NCBI GenBank assembly: GCA_964529715.1
Contig: CAZGXI010000015.1
Coordinates: 1-64,000 of the forward strand
Origin: CAZGXI01 sp964529715
GTDB taxonomy: Bacteria > Chloroflexota > Anaerolineae > Aggregatilineales > Ch27
Length of the DNA: 64,000 nt
Direction: 5' to 3'
A model generated the notes under the pieces. The model made no database searches, had not been told where the DNA came from, and saw nothing but the letters and a program-made list of their open reading frames with translations. Made by a program: the position numbers and the translations under genes. Shown one piece after another: positions 50,195 to 58,368 of the stretch. The number at the start of each line of letters is the position of its first letter. Position 1 is the first letter of the stretch.

Positions 50195-51172
50195 ATGGAA
50201 AACGCGCAGCCAAACGGCGGATCGCAGCCGAACCCGCCTCCTACGGACCCCATTTCACTGGAAGATCAGGAAACCCCGCCCGCGCCGCAGCCGACCGGTA
50301 ACGTAACGCCGCCGTTGGGCCTGCCTGTCGCCGCGATCCGGCAGTTGGCCGCGCTAGGCGGTGGGCTGGCGCGCACTCACTTCCACATCACGCACGGCCA
50401 GTGCAGCGACATTGGCCTGGTGCGCAGCAACAACGAGGACGCCATCCTCTCCTTTCTTGCCACTCAGGTCGCGGCGGGAGGGCTGGCGCACTTCGGCCTG
50501 TTCATCGTGGCCGACGGCGCGGGCGGGCATGACGACGGCGAAGAAGCTGCCTCCACCGCCGTCCGTGTGACCGCCGAGCAAATCAACCGCCGCATCTACC
50601 TGCCCTTGCTGGATACCGCCGCCACGCTGGGCGCCGATTCCCCACCCCTGCTAGAAAGCCTGAGCGAGGCCGTGCGCGCCGCCAACCGCGCCGTGATGCA
50701 GGATGTACCCGGCGCCGGCACCACGCTCACCGCCGCCCTGTTGATGGGTGACACGGTCTACCTGGCCCACGTGGGCGACAGCCGCGCTTATCTGCTCACC
50801 CCCCATACCGACACCGGTCAATACGAGATCGAGTGCCTGACGCGGGATCATTCTGTGGCGCGGCGGCTGGAAGAAACGGGCCAGATCACGGCGGAGGAAG
50901 CGACGCATCACCCGGAAAAGAACCGGCTGTGGAAAATCCTGGGCCGGGACGCCGGGATGGACCCGGACACCGGCGCGCGCCCGCTGGTGGCCGATTCGTA
51001 TCTGCTGCTGTGCTCCGACGGGCTGTGGGGCATGGTGCCCGAAAGCGACATCGCCCCGGTGATCCTGACCTCGGCCACGCCGCAGGAAGCCTGCGACCGC
51101 CTGGTGGCGCTCGCCAACATGAACGGCGGGCCAGACAACATCTCGGCCATTGTGCTGCACATCACGGGATGA
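50195..51172 (+). CDS. PP2C-family serine/threonine phosphatase
   Basis: ATG 50195 (MENAQPNGG) gives 325 aa with a proline-rich leader of about 65 residues. The catalytic metal-binding motifs are complete: CSDIGLVRSNNEDA, LFIVADGAGGHDDGEEA, VYLAHVGDSRAYLL, YLLLCSDGLWGMV and GGPDNISAIVL. It should remove phosphate from Ser/Thr residues, probably opposing a kinase whose signal is read by the FHA protein at 36.7 kb. No Ser/Thr kinase is in the window. The gene ends 15 bp before a methyltransferase of an inserted restriction-modification system. Confidence 0.93.
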   Translation: MENAQPNGGSQPNPPPTDPISLEDQETPPAPQPTGNVTPPLGLPVAAIRQLAALGGGLARTHFHITHGQCSDIGLVRSNNEDAILSFLATQVAAGGLAHFGLFIVADGAGGHDDGEEAASTAVRVTAEQINRRIYLPLLDTAATLGADSPPLLESLSEAVRAANRAVMQDVPGAGTTLTAALLMGDTVYLAHVGDSRAYLLTPHTDTGQYEIECLTRDHSVARRLEETGQITAEEATHHPEKNRLWKILGRDAGMDPDTGARPLVADSYLLLCSDGLWGMVPESDIAPVILTSATPQEACDRLVALANMNGGPDNISAIVLHITG

Positions 51173-51187
51173 GGATGGGTAGGCAGA

Positions 51188-52387
51188 ATGACCGCAGACA
51201 AACGCACCGTAGCCGAAAAACGTAAGTACCGCGTGCTCGATGTTCAGCAGGCTAAACACGTGGCATCCGTCTGGCTGGAACAGGCCGATTTGCAGGGAGC
51301 AGTGACATTTGGCTTGCCAGAGATCGATGATCGGTATCATGTCTGGCGCGTGCCGCTGCTCAGTAGGGCCAGTCACGAGCGCATCGGCGAGGTTGTCATC
51401 GACGCACACACATCCCTGATCCTGGCGGACAAATCCACAACCCCGGAAGTGCTTGAGGCCCGCCTGCTAGGAAGAACAAAACGACCGACAGAGACAAAAG
51501 CAGAACAACCTGAAAACGGCCCGTATGCGCTCTCGACCTTGCGCAATACCATTGCCTTGGGCGATTGCGAGGAAGTCTTGCAGGATTTACCAGCGGGCAG
51601 CGTGGACCTGGTGTTTACATCTCCCCCTTACTACAATGCCCGTCCCGAATATACCGACTATGTGACTTATGAGGAATACCTGCTGAAGATGCGCAAAGTG
51701 CTTCAGCAGATCCATCGGGTGCTGGCCGAGGGGCGTTTTTTCGTCATGAATATCGCCCCCGTTCTGATCCGCCGGGCCAAACGCAGCGAGGCATCTCGGA
51801 GAATCGCCGTACCCTTCGATATGCATCGTCTGTTTGTGGAAGAGAGCTACGATTTTATTGACGACATCCTCTGGGAAAAACCGGAAGGGGCCGGCTGGGC
51901 CACCGGACGCGGACGGCGCTTTGCGGCTGACCGAAACCCACTCCAATATAAACCCGTTCCCGTAACCGAGTACATCCTGGTGTACCGTAAACACACCGAT
52001 AAATTAATCGATTGGAATATCCGCGCACATCCCAGGCCCGACTGGGTGAAAGCCTCAGCCATTGGCGACGATTACGAACGCACTAACATCTGGCGCATCA
52101 AACCCACGTACGATAAGCGTCATCCTGCCATCTTCCCGGTCGAATTGGCCGAAAGGGTCATCACTTACTACTCTTTTAAGCAGGATGTCGTGCTTGATCC
52201 TTTCGCCGGGATCGGCACGGTTGGCCGGGCGGCTGCAAAATTGGAGCGCCGGTTCGTGCTGATCGAGCAGAATCCTGAATACGTCGAGATCATCCGCCAG
52301 GAGACCAAAACCTGGCTCGGCAAACATGCCAGACACGTGTTGACGATCAACTGCGCGCCTGTTGAAGTCGAGGATATGCTGTGGTAG
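51188..52387 (+). CDS. Type II DNA methyltransferase, beta-class (N4-cytosine or N6-adenine)
   Basis: A 399-aa protein. Residues about 1-95 form an extra N-terminal domain (VLDVQQAKHVASVWLEQ, YHVWRVPLLSR) of unknown role. The catalytic part has motif IV TSPPYYN at about residue 144 and motif I DPFAGIGTVGRAA near 337. IV before I is the beta-class order. TSPPY is common in N4-cytosine enzymes. The next gene overlaps by 7 bp and encodes the putative partner nuclease. Codon use is visibly less GC-biased than the flanking operon genes, a sign of transfer. Confidence 0.92.
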   Translation: MTADKRTVAEKRKYRVLDVQQAKHVASVWLEQADLQGAVTFGLPEIDDRYHVWRVPLLSRASHERIGEVVIDAHTSLILADKSTTPEVLEARLLGRTKRPTETKAEQPENGPYALSTLRNTIALGDCEEVLQDLPAGSVDLVFTSPPYYNARPEYTDYVTYEEYLLKMRKVLQQIHRVLAEGRFFVMNIAPVLIRRAKRSEASRRIAVPFDMHRLFVEESYDFIDDILWEKPEGAGWATGRGRRFAADRNPLQYKPVPVTEYILVYRKHTDKLIDWNIRAHPRPDWVKASAIGDDYERTNIWRIKPTYDKRHPAIFPVELAERVITYYSFKQDVVLDPFAGIGTVGRAAAKLERRFVLIEQNPEYVEIIRQETKTWLGKHARHVLTINCAPVEVEDMLW

Positions 52388-53550
52388 ACCAGCCGCAAGA
52401 ACCACCACAACTCTATCCGGTTTCAAGTCTTACCGAGTTATTGTCTCCGCAGGCAATCAACCTGATCACGGCCAGCGGCGCAGCTTTTGTTCGAGAAATC
52501 GGTATTGATGTTGTGCGCGGTGTGGTTTTGGACATTTTAAGCGGGAGAAATATCCGCGACTCCACCGAAACGCTGACCCGTCGCCGTCTGGCAACACTCA
52601 ACCTCGCCATGGTCCACCTGTTCTTGCAGGGTCTGGCCGTTTCCACTGACTTTGTAACCCGGCTACCCTATCTCGCGGCAGATATTCTCACACGAAAATC
52701 TCTCTCTAAATCAGAACGTTGGCTGGCGTACTGGGCGCTCGGTCTGACCGACAAAGCGTTCCAAAACGTGCTGCGAGACAACACTGAAGGACTCGTTGAA
52801 TATCGTGACCGGTATATCGAAGCGTGTCAAAGAGCCGTTGCCAGCAACAGGCAGGCGTTAGGTGAGCTTACGGGTGTGTTGACGCTGGGGCCTCAGTTGA
52901 GGGCTGAGGTCAACTGGCTGCTCATGGTCTGTCTCACAAGCGCCATAGGAGCACAAACCCTCACGATTCGAGGATCGGAAAAATCCGCCTACGGCAAACT
53001 GTTTGAGAAATTGATTCTTGGTGCGCTCCTTCTTCACATTTTAGACTTTACCTATGTGCCGTCGGGCAAACCCAGCCGGTTTGAACGTGAATTCTGGTTG
53101 TCTTCTCAGGGCGAAAAACGGGAAAGCGATGCGACTTTACTCTATCAGGCCGGAAAAGGGGTGCGCTTCGACATTGGATTTATTGGCCGGGGCAACCCGG
53201 AAATTTCACTGGACAAGGTGACACGGTTCGAGCGCGAAGTCGCTTTTGGGCGTTCCCGCTGGTTCATGGCAACCATCATTATCATTGATCGCATTAGCGC
53301 ACATAGCCGCATTGAGGAACTGGCAAAAAGTGTCGGGGGGACCGTTATCCAGATGTGCGCCGGATATTGGCCGCAGCAGGTCGCCCGCGAACTGAACCGG
53401 ACGCTCGGTTTCCAGCACCCGCTGGTAGATATGCCGCAGCACGAAATCGGCGACTTTCTTGAACAAAGGTTGGCTCAAGTCCCCCTGGAATCGTTTATTG
53501 GCCTAGTCGATGTGCCGCTCAATGAATCCGACGAGCTTGCCGAGGAGTAG
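52381..53550 (+). CDS. Type II restriction endonuclease, CfrBI-like
   Basis: GTG 52381 overlaps the methyltransferase end by 7 bp; 389 aa. The chain is helical in its first half (VVRGVVLDILSGRNIRDSTETLTRRRLATLN). In the second half it carries a likely nuclease core: GEKRESDATLLYQAGKGVRFDIGFI, then GNPEISLDKVTRFERE, where the Asp and Glu-x-x-x-Asp-Lys could be the PD-(D/E)XK set. It matches my memory of the CfrBI family, whose methyltransferase is an N4-cytosine enzyme, but I cannot verify this here. The recognition site is unknown. Its 3-prime end contains the ribosome-binding site of the DUF58 gene. Confidence 0.65.
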   Translation: MVDQPQEPPQLYPVSSLTELLSPQAINLITASGAAFVREIGIDVVRGVVLDILSGRNIRDSTETLTRRRLATLNLAMVHLFLQGLAVSTDFVTRLPYLAADILTRKSLSKSERWLAYWALGLTDKAFQNVLRDNTEGLVEYRDRYIEACQRAVASNRQALGELTGVLTLGPQLRAEVNWLLMVCLTSAIGAQTLTIRGSEKSAYGKLFEKLILGALLLHILDFTYVPSGKPSRFEREFWLSSQGEKRESDATLLYQAGKGVRFDIGFIGRGNPEISLDKVTRFEREVAFGRSRWFMATIIIIDRISAHSRIEELAKSVGGTVIQMCAGYWPQQVARELNRTLGFQHPLVDMPQHEIGDFLEQRLAQVPLESFIGLVDVPLNESDELAEE

Positions 53551-53555
53551 CCTGC

Positions 53556-54458
53556 GTGCCCGAAAAACTGTTTGACGACAAGACCCTGCGCAAGCTGGAA
53601 CAGCTTTCCCTGATCGCCAGCAAGATTCGCGCCGGGGCCATCAAGGGCGAGCGCCGTTCCACCCGGCGCGGCACCAGCATCGAGTTCGCCGATTACCGCG
53701 ACTACACCAAAGGCGACGACCTGCGCCGCGTGGACTGGAACATCTTCGCCCGGCTGGAGCGCCCCTTCATCAAGCTGCTGGAGGAGGAAGAAGACCTGGC
53801 CGTGCATCTGCTGGTCGATGCCTCGGCCAGCATGGACTGGCCGCGCGATTCCGAATCGCCGCGCGACCAGCACAAGTTCACCTTTGCCCGGCGGCTGCTG
53901 GCCGGGCTGGCTTACATCTCCCTTTCCAGCGGCGACCGGCTGACCGTGAGCGCCCTGGCCGACCGCCGCGCGCAGACCTGGGGGCCGGGCCGGGGGCGCG
54001 GGCGCGCGCTGGACCTGTTCGCCGCGCTGGAAACGTTCACTCCCGGCGGCGTGACCGACCTCAACGAGGCCCTGCGCGACTATGCCCTGCGCGGCGGGCG
54101 GGCCGGGCTGTGCATCGTGGTCAGCGACTTCTTTTCCCCTTCCGGCTACCGCGACGGCGTGACGGCCCTGCTGGGGCGTGGCCACGAGGTCACGCTGATC
54201 CACGTCCTCGCGCCGGACGAGGTCAGCCCGCCGCTGACCGGCGACCTGCGCCTCGTGGACGTGGAATCGGCGGCGGGGCAGGACGTGACCATCGACGCCG
54301 CCATGCGCGACCTGTACACGCGGCGGCTGCTGGCCTGGCAGCAGGAGATCGGGCGGGACTGCCGGGCGCGCGGCGTGCACTACGCGGCGGTGGAGACCTC
54401 CATCCCCTGGGAAGAGGTGATCCTCTATCAACTGCGCAAGCTGGGCGTGGTACGGTGA
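53556..54458 (+). CDS. DUF58-family protein
   Basis: AGGAG, located in the last codons of the endonuclease gene, lies 9 bp before GTG 53556; 300 aa. The DUF58 hallmark FADYRDYTKGDDLRRVDWNIFARLERPFIKLLEEEE is followed by a VWA-like core beginning VHLLVDASASMDW, with the DxSxS metal site. It has no membrane segment. DUF58 proteins are almost always encoded next to MoxR ATPases and VWA proteins, as here (MoxR 3.4 kb upstream, VWA downstream). The intervening restriction-modification genes are the anomaly. Confidence 0.93.
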   Translation: MPEKLFDDKTLRKLEQLSLIASKIRAGAIKGERRSTRRGTSIEFADYRDYTKGDDLRRVDWNIFARLERPFIKLLEEEEDLAVHLLVDASASMDWPRDSESPRDQHKFTFARRLLAGLAYISLSSGDRLTVSALADRRAQTWGPGRGRGRALDLFAALETFTPGGVTDLNEALRDYALRGGRAGLCIVVSDFFSPSGYRDGVTALLGRGHEVTLIHVLAPDEVSPPLTGDLRLVDVESAAGQDVTIDAAMRDLYTRRLLAWQQEIGRDCRARGVHYAAVETSIPWEEVILYQLRKLGVVR

Positions 54459-54702
54459 AGATTTCACCGCGAAGGGCGTAGAGGGCGCAAAGATGACACC
54501 ATGACCGCTCCTGACGGCTTTACCTGCCGCAAGCCGCGCGGCAAAATCACGATCCCCGGCGGCGAGGCTGAGAACGCAGTGGTACGTGGGCAAGTAAAAA
54601 GTCAGTTAACGGGAGGAACAAATGCCTGAAGGAGCACCTTTAGCAATCAGCCCGTACCACCGTGACATAGATTTTCCTGGTGGTATATCACTCGAACAGA
54701 AA

Positions 54703-54872
54703 GTGACGACTCCGCCGCGTAAACGCGGGGGCTTCTCGGAGCACGCAGGACCCAGCGGTCTACGTTACGCTCCGAAGGCCCCGTCCGGGCCTGGAAAGAG
54801 GTTCTCTCTTATGTACGGTTCAGATTTTACGTGTGCGCCTTCCTCACACAACCCGATACCTGAAGTTGTTCA
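54703..54872 (-). pseudogene. 3-prime remnant of an IS200/IS605-type tnpB gene
   Basis: On the minus strand the frame ends LCEEGAHVKSEP then YIRENLFPGPDGAFGA at a TAA (54765-54767); an in-frame stop at 54870 limits it to 34 codons. About 30 bp after the stop comes GAAGCCCCCGCG/CGCGGCGGAG followed by TCGTCAC (54735-54703). That is the kind of hairpin that closes the right end of tnpB elements and the 3-prime part of their guide RNA. The transposase, left end and most of tnpB are missing. Identification rests on these end features and is tentative. Confidence 0.4.
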
Positions 54873-54979
54873 AGCGCCGCAGCGGACGCGCGCTGAGGCG
54901 ATGATCCTGCGGACGCCTGTTGCCCGACCGTATGTTCAAAGAATAGTACATTTTAGCGAAAGGAACAAGGCGGCTTCCC

Positions 54980-54999
54980 CTGTCGCCTAAAGGCGACAG
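54980..54999. repeat. Perfect palindrome upstream of the VWA gene
   Basis: CTGTCGCCT/AGGCGACAG, a 9-bp stem with a 2-nt loop, in the same class as 5591-5612 and 27064-27085. Confidence 0.55.
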
Positions 55000-55029
55000 T
55001 CCCCGCCACCAATTCTCATGGTGTCAATC

Positions 55030-56955
55030 ATGTCCTTCCTCACGCCCCTGGCCCTGCTGCTCGCCGCGCTGGCGATCCCGATCCTGCTGCTGTACATGCT
55101 GCGTCTGCGGCGGCGCGAGACGCCCGTCAGCAGCACCTACCTGTGGGTGCAGGTCCTGCGCGACCGCGAGGCCAACACGCCCTGGCAACGCCTGCGCCGC
55201 AACCTGCTGCTCATGTTGCAACTGCTGCTGCTGGCGCTGCTGACCTTCGCCCTGATGCGCCCCTATGTCGAGACGCCCGCCGTCTCCGCCGGGCGCGTGA
55301 CCGTGCTGCTGGACGCCTCCGCCAGCATGAACGCCACCGATGTGCAGCCCACGCGCTTCGCTGCCGCACAGCAGGCCGCTCTGGACATCGTGAACACCCT
55401 CAGCGCCGGCGACGCCATGACGGTCATCCGTGTGGCCGACGCGCCGGAAGTGCTGGCGAACGCCACCGACGACCGCAACCTGCTGCGCCAGGCCATCCGG
55501 GACGCGCGACCTTCGCAGGGCACTGCCGATTGGTCCGCCGCGCTGACTTTGGCGGCGGCGAAGGCGGTCGGCGTGGAAGACTACAACGTGGTCATCATCA
55601 GTGACGGCGGCCTGCCGCGCGACGTACCCGCCATCCCCGGCGAGGTGCGCTACGTGCCCATCGGGGCCAGCGGGGAGAACGTCGGCCTCACGGCCCTGGC
55701 CGTCCGTGCACGGGCGGGCGGTGCGCCGCAGTTGTTCGCCGAAGTCACCAACTTCGGCCAGCAGGAAGCCGAGATCATTTTTAGCCTGTACCTGGACAAT
55801 GCCCTGCACTCGGCCCACCGCCGTACCGTGCCGCCGACCACCGCCGTCGGCGTCAGCGTGACGGACCTGCCGCCCGACTTCACCGTGCTGTCGGCGAGCC
55901 TCACCCCCGCCATCGAATCGCCTGTACCGGATTACCTGCCGACCGATAACACCGCCTGGACCGTTTATAACCCGGCAGGCGCAGGCCGCGTGCTACTGAT
56001 GACGCCGGGCAACCTGTACCTGCGCCAGGCGCTCGCCAGTTTGCCGGGCATGAGCGCCTTCCAGGGCAGCCTGGAACATGGCCTGCCGCAAAACGAGACC
56101 TTTGACCTATATGTGTTCGACGGCTGGTTGCCCCCCGACGGCAGCCTACCCGCAGGCGACCTGCTGCTCATTGATCCGCCCGAAGCGCCGGTTACGCCGC
56201 TGTTCACCGTGACCGGGCGCAGCACCGAAACGGATACCCCGCGCGTGGCGCGCGACGACCCGCGCACGACCTATGTCAGCTTCGCCAACGTGCACGTGCT
56301 GGACTTTAAGACGCTCGACGGCGTGGACTGGGCCGACCCGCTGATCTCGGTCGCGGGCGGGCCGCTAGTGCTGGCGGGCGAGGTAGACGGGCGGCAGGTG
56401 GCGATCTTCACCTTTGACCTGCACCGCTCCGACCTGCCACTGCAAATCGCCTGGCCAATCTTGCTGGCGAACCTGATGCAGTGGTATACCCCGGCGCGTG
56501 CCGTCAATGTGCCACAAGGTTTGCAGGTGGCAGAAACGCTGGTCATTACCCCGCCGTTTGAGGCAGAAACGGTGCGCGTCACCCGGCCCGATGGCGCAAT
56601 CACGACCTTGCCGGTGGAATCCAGGCAACTGATCTTCGCGGACACGACCCTGCCGGGCATTTACACGGTCGATACCTACCGGGGCGCGGAGCTGATCCAG
56701 AGCGAGCCGGTGGCGGTGAACCTGTTCGACCGGCTGGAAAGCGCCATCGCGCCCGCCGACACGCTGCTGATCGGCCAGACGACGGTGACAGAAGCGGCGC
56801 GCGAGGAGATCGGGCAACAGGAATTCTGGCCGCTGATTGTGCTGGCGGCACTGGCGGTTCTCACCCTGGAATGGGTGCTGTACCATCGCGGGATGCGCCC
56901 ACCCAGGCCGAGGACGGCGACGGCGACAGGCGGCACGGCCGGGCGACGGCGGTAA
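55030..56955 (+). CDS. VWA-domain membrane protein (BatA-like)
   Basis: I use ATG 55030 (MSFLTPLALLLAALAIPILLLYML), the usual N-terminus of BatA/DUF58-partner proteins, over the ATG 12 bp earlier; 641 aa. A second helix (LLLMLQLLLLALLTFALMRPY) precedes the VWA domain at about residues 85-270. Its metal site is LDASASMNATD, with VVIISDGGLP downstream. A long beta-rich part follows (about 280-600), then a C-terminal helix (FWPLIVLAALAVLTLEWVLYHRG). It should be a partner of the MoxR ATPase. The ribosome-binding site is poor, and the upstream 570 bp contains a transposon remnant, so its original coupling to DUF58 may be lost. Confidence 0.9.
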   Translation: MSFLTPLALLLAALAIPILLLYMLRLRRRETPVSSTYLWVQVLRDREANTPWQRLRRNLLLMLQLLLLALLTFALMRPYVETPAVSAGRVTVLLDASASMNATDVQPTRFAAAQQAALDIVNTLSAGDAMTVIRVADAPEVLANATDDRNLLRQAIRDARPSQGTADWSAALTLAAAKAVGVEDYNVVIISDGGLPRDVPAIPGEVRYVPIGASGENVGLTALAVRARAGGAPQLFAEVTNFGQQEAEIIFSLYLDNALHSAHRRTVPPTTAVGVSVTDLPPDFTVLSASLTPAIESPVPDYLPTDNTAWTVYNPAGAGRVLLMTPGNLYLRQALASLPGMSAFQGSLEHGLPQNETFDLYVFDGWLPPDGSLPAGDLLLIDPPEAPVTPLFTVTGRSTETDTPRVARDDPRTTYVSFANVHVLDFKTLDGVDWADPLISVAGGPLVLAGEVDGRQVAIFTFDLHRSDLPLQIAWPILLANLMQWYTPARAVNVPQGLQVAETLVITPPFEAETVRVTRPDGAITTLPVESRQLIFADTTLPGIYTVDTYRGAELIQSEPVAVNLFDRLESAIAPADTLLIGQTTVTEAAREEIGQQEFWPLIVLAALAVLTLEWVLYHRGMRPPRPRTATATGGTAGRRR

Positions 56956-56957
56956 GA

Positions 56958-57008
56958 TCATGCCGGGAACACGTCCCGCACAGGCAGCGCGTCGCCGTCC
57001 GGCGTGTG
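56958..57008 (-). pseudogene. Fossil 3-prime end of a Uma2-family gene
   Basis: The minus strand reads HTPDGDALPVRDVFPA and stop. The intact Uma2 gene 750 bp away ends HTPDGFDIL...LPVRDVFPA and stop. The fossil lacks the middle 20-odd residues and everything upstream, so it is a remnant of a duplicated copy. Confidence 0.7.
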
Positions 57009-57009
57009 G

Positions 57010-57015
57010 TATGAT
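57010..57015 (+). promoter_or_regulatory. Predicted -10 box of the second toxin-antitoxin pair
   Basis: TATGAT preceded by GG, 38 bp upstream of ATG 57054, at the edge of the Uma2 fossil. No clear -35. Confidence 0.35.
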
Positions 57016-57053
57016 AGCAAAGACGGTATCCAGTTAGCCCAGGAGTATTTGGA

Positions 57054-57314
57054 ATGGTAGCCGGGCCTGTGACCATAACGGTGAACTTATCGGAAGAACA
57101 ACTCCGCGAAGCGCAGGCGCTGGGTCTGCTGACGCCGGAAGGCGCGACGCGCTCGATCCTCAAGGAAATCGAACGGCAGCGCAACGCCCAGGAGATCATT
57201 GCCACGATAGAGGCGCTGCAAAGCTACCCGGATAAGCCAACGCCGGAGGAAATCGAGGCCGAAATCGAAGCCTACCGTGCAGAAAAGCGGGCGGGGCGTG
57301 AGAGCAGTCATTGA
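57054..57314 (+). CDS. Putative antitoxin of a PIN-type pair
   Basis: AGGAG lies 8 bp before ATG 57054; 86 aa. The beginning, VTITVNLSEEQLREAQALGLLTPEGATRSILKEIERQR, has a strand followed by helices like a ribbon-helix-helix protein. The acidic C-terminus (PTPEEIEAEIEAYRAEKR) is likely to wrap the toxin. It overlaps the PIN gene by 17 bp, which strongly suggests translational coupling. The family name is uncertain. Confidence 0.75.
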   Translation: MVAGPVTITVNLSEEQLREAQALGLLTPEGATRSILKEIERQRNAQEIIATIEALQSYPDKPTPEEIEAEIEAYRAEKRAGRESSH

Positions 57315-57714
57315 TACGAATGTGCTGGTATCAGGATTGCTGTGGGGCGGGCCGCCAGGACAACTGCTGTTGCACGTGTGGCAGGACCGCCTCACCCTCG
57401 TGATCTCACCGGCACTGCTGGATGAACTTGAGGACGTTTTGACGCGCCGTAAGTTCGCGGCGCAGTTCCAGGCAACCCACCAAAGCCCCCGGCGGTTGAT
57501 CGAGCGTATCCGTCTGCACGCCTTCATCCCCTCAGTCGAAACCGTAGAACGAGTTGTCGCCGCCGATCCTGACGACGACGCGGTGCTGGCCTGCGCCGTT
57601 GCCAGGAACGCAGACGCCATCGTCTCCGGGGATCGCCATCTGCTCGCCCTGGGCAGCTACCGGGACATTCCGATCCTCACGGTCGCGGCGCTGTTGGAGC
57701 GCCTTGAGGGATAA
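57298..57714 (+). CDS. PIN-domain toxin, TIGR00305-type
   Basis: The GTG at 57298 (reads VRAVIDTNVLVSGLLWGG) gives 138 aa. The acidic PIN residues are in IDTNVL, SPALLDELEDVL, ADPDDDAVLACA and IVSGDRHLLAL, the last being the family's SGD.HLL signature. It should act as a ribonuclease. It overlaps the antitoxin and converges with a Uma2 gene 10 bp downstream. Confidence 0.9.
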   Translation: MRAVIDTNVLVSGLLWGGPPGQLLLHVWQDRLTLVISPALLDELEDVLTRRKFAAQFQATHQSPRRLIERIRLHAFIPSVETVERVVAADPDDDAVLACAVARNADAIVSGDRHLLALGSYRDIPILTVAALLERLEG

Positions 57715-57724
57715 GCGCCCTGCC

Positions 57725-58276
57725 TTACGCCGGGAACACGTCCCGCACGGGCAGCGTGAAGCCTGGCAACACATCCCCGCCGCTCAGGGTGTCGCCGTCC
57801 GTCAGGATGTCGAAGCCGTCCGGCGTGTGGACCTCCACGATCCGCTTTTCGGGATAGACCAGCCATACCAGCCGTGCCCCGTGCGCCAGGTAATAATCCG
57901 CCGTATCACGCATTTCCTTGTATGTATCGTCCGGCGACTTGATCTCCACGCACAGATCGGGGATGTACAGCGCCGCGCCCTCGCGCTCGATGGGCCTGGA
58001 CGGATCGGCCACGAACGACACATCCAGCAGCCGGTCGTTGTGCGGATCGTCGGCAGGGCGGTGGCGCGCTTCAACCGCCGCGCGCCCGATGGGGTTCTGC
58101 CGGAGATAGAGATTCAACTCGGTGATGATGTTGCCGGCGATGATCCCATGTTCGCGCGTGGGCATCTTTTCCACGATCTCCCCGTTGACGAGTTCAAAGC
58201 GGCGGTCGCGGTGCTGCGGCAGCGCAATAAAGGCTTCAAAGTCGCCGACGGTAAGCAGGGTGGTCTGTACGGCCAT
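57725..58276 (-). CDS. Uma2-family (DUF820) nuclease-fold protein
   Basis: A 183-aa protein with the family's PD-(D/E)XK core: RFELVNGEIVEKMPTREHGIIAGNI, then RLLDVSFVADPSR, LCVEIKSPDDTYKEMRDTADYYLAHGARLVWLVYPEKRIVEVHTPDG. The EIKSP motif holds the catalytic Glu and Lys. Such genes are numerous in Chloroflexota and Cyanobacteria and their role is unclear. A TATAAT box (minus strand, 58308-58313) lies 32 bp upstream of the ATG at 58276. A truncated second copy lies at 56958-57008. Confidence 0.92.
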   Translation of the reverse strand: MAVQTTLLTVGDFEAFIALPQHRDRRFELVNGEIVEKMPTREHGIIAGNIITELNLYLRQNPIGRAAVEARHRPADDPHNDRLLDVSFVADPSRPIEREGAALYIPDLCVEIKSPDDTYKEMRDTADYYLAHGARLVWLVYPEKRIVEVHTPDGFDILTDGDTLSGGDVLPGFTLPVRDVFPA

Positions 58277-58307
58277 GCGGCAATCTCCGTTCCGCTTGTG
58301 GGTCTAA

Positions 58308-58313
58308 TTATAT
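58308..58313 (-). promoter_or_regulatory. Predicted -10 box of the Uma2 gene
   Basis: TATAAT on the minus strand, 32 bp upstream of the start codon; no matching -35 was found. Confidence 0.4.
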
Positions 58314-58368
58314 CACGCTAGACTCGGCGGCATGAGCAACCGGCAGGCACAACTCACAAGCGGGCCTC

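Larger units (their letters stand above)
54459..55029. other. Intergenic region, 571 bp, between DUF58 and VWA genes
   Basis: It begins with a GCGAAGGGCG/GGGCGCAAAG repeat piece (54470-54492), contains the tnpB remnant on the minus strand, and ends with a palindrome (54980-54999). A plus-strand frame of 122 codons exists here but reads antisense through the remnant, and I do not accept it as a gene. Confidence 0.5.

Noticed and set aside
54501..54629. 42-codon plus-strand ORF after DUF58
   Set aside because: No ribosome-binding site and no recognisable fold; it lies in a decayed region.
54780..54835. Look-alike of a group II intron domain V (TGTACGGTTC)
   Set aside because: The paired half of the stem and the AGC/GUU catalytic elements are missing, and no intron protein is nearby.
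54622..54990. 122-codon plus-strand ORF with a good ribosome-binding site
   Set aside because: It is antisense to the tnpB remnant and its hairpin and has low-complexity composition, so it is probably fortuitous.
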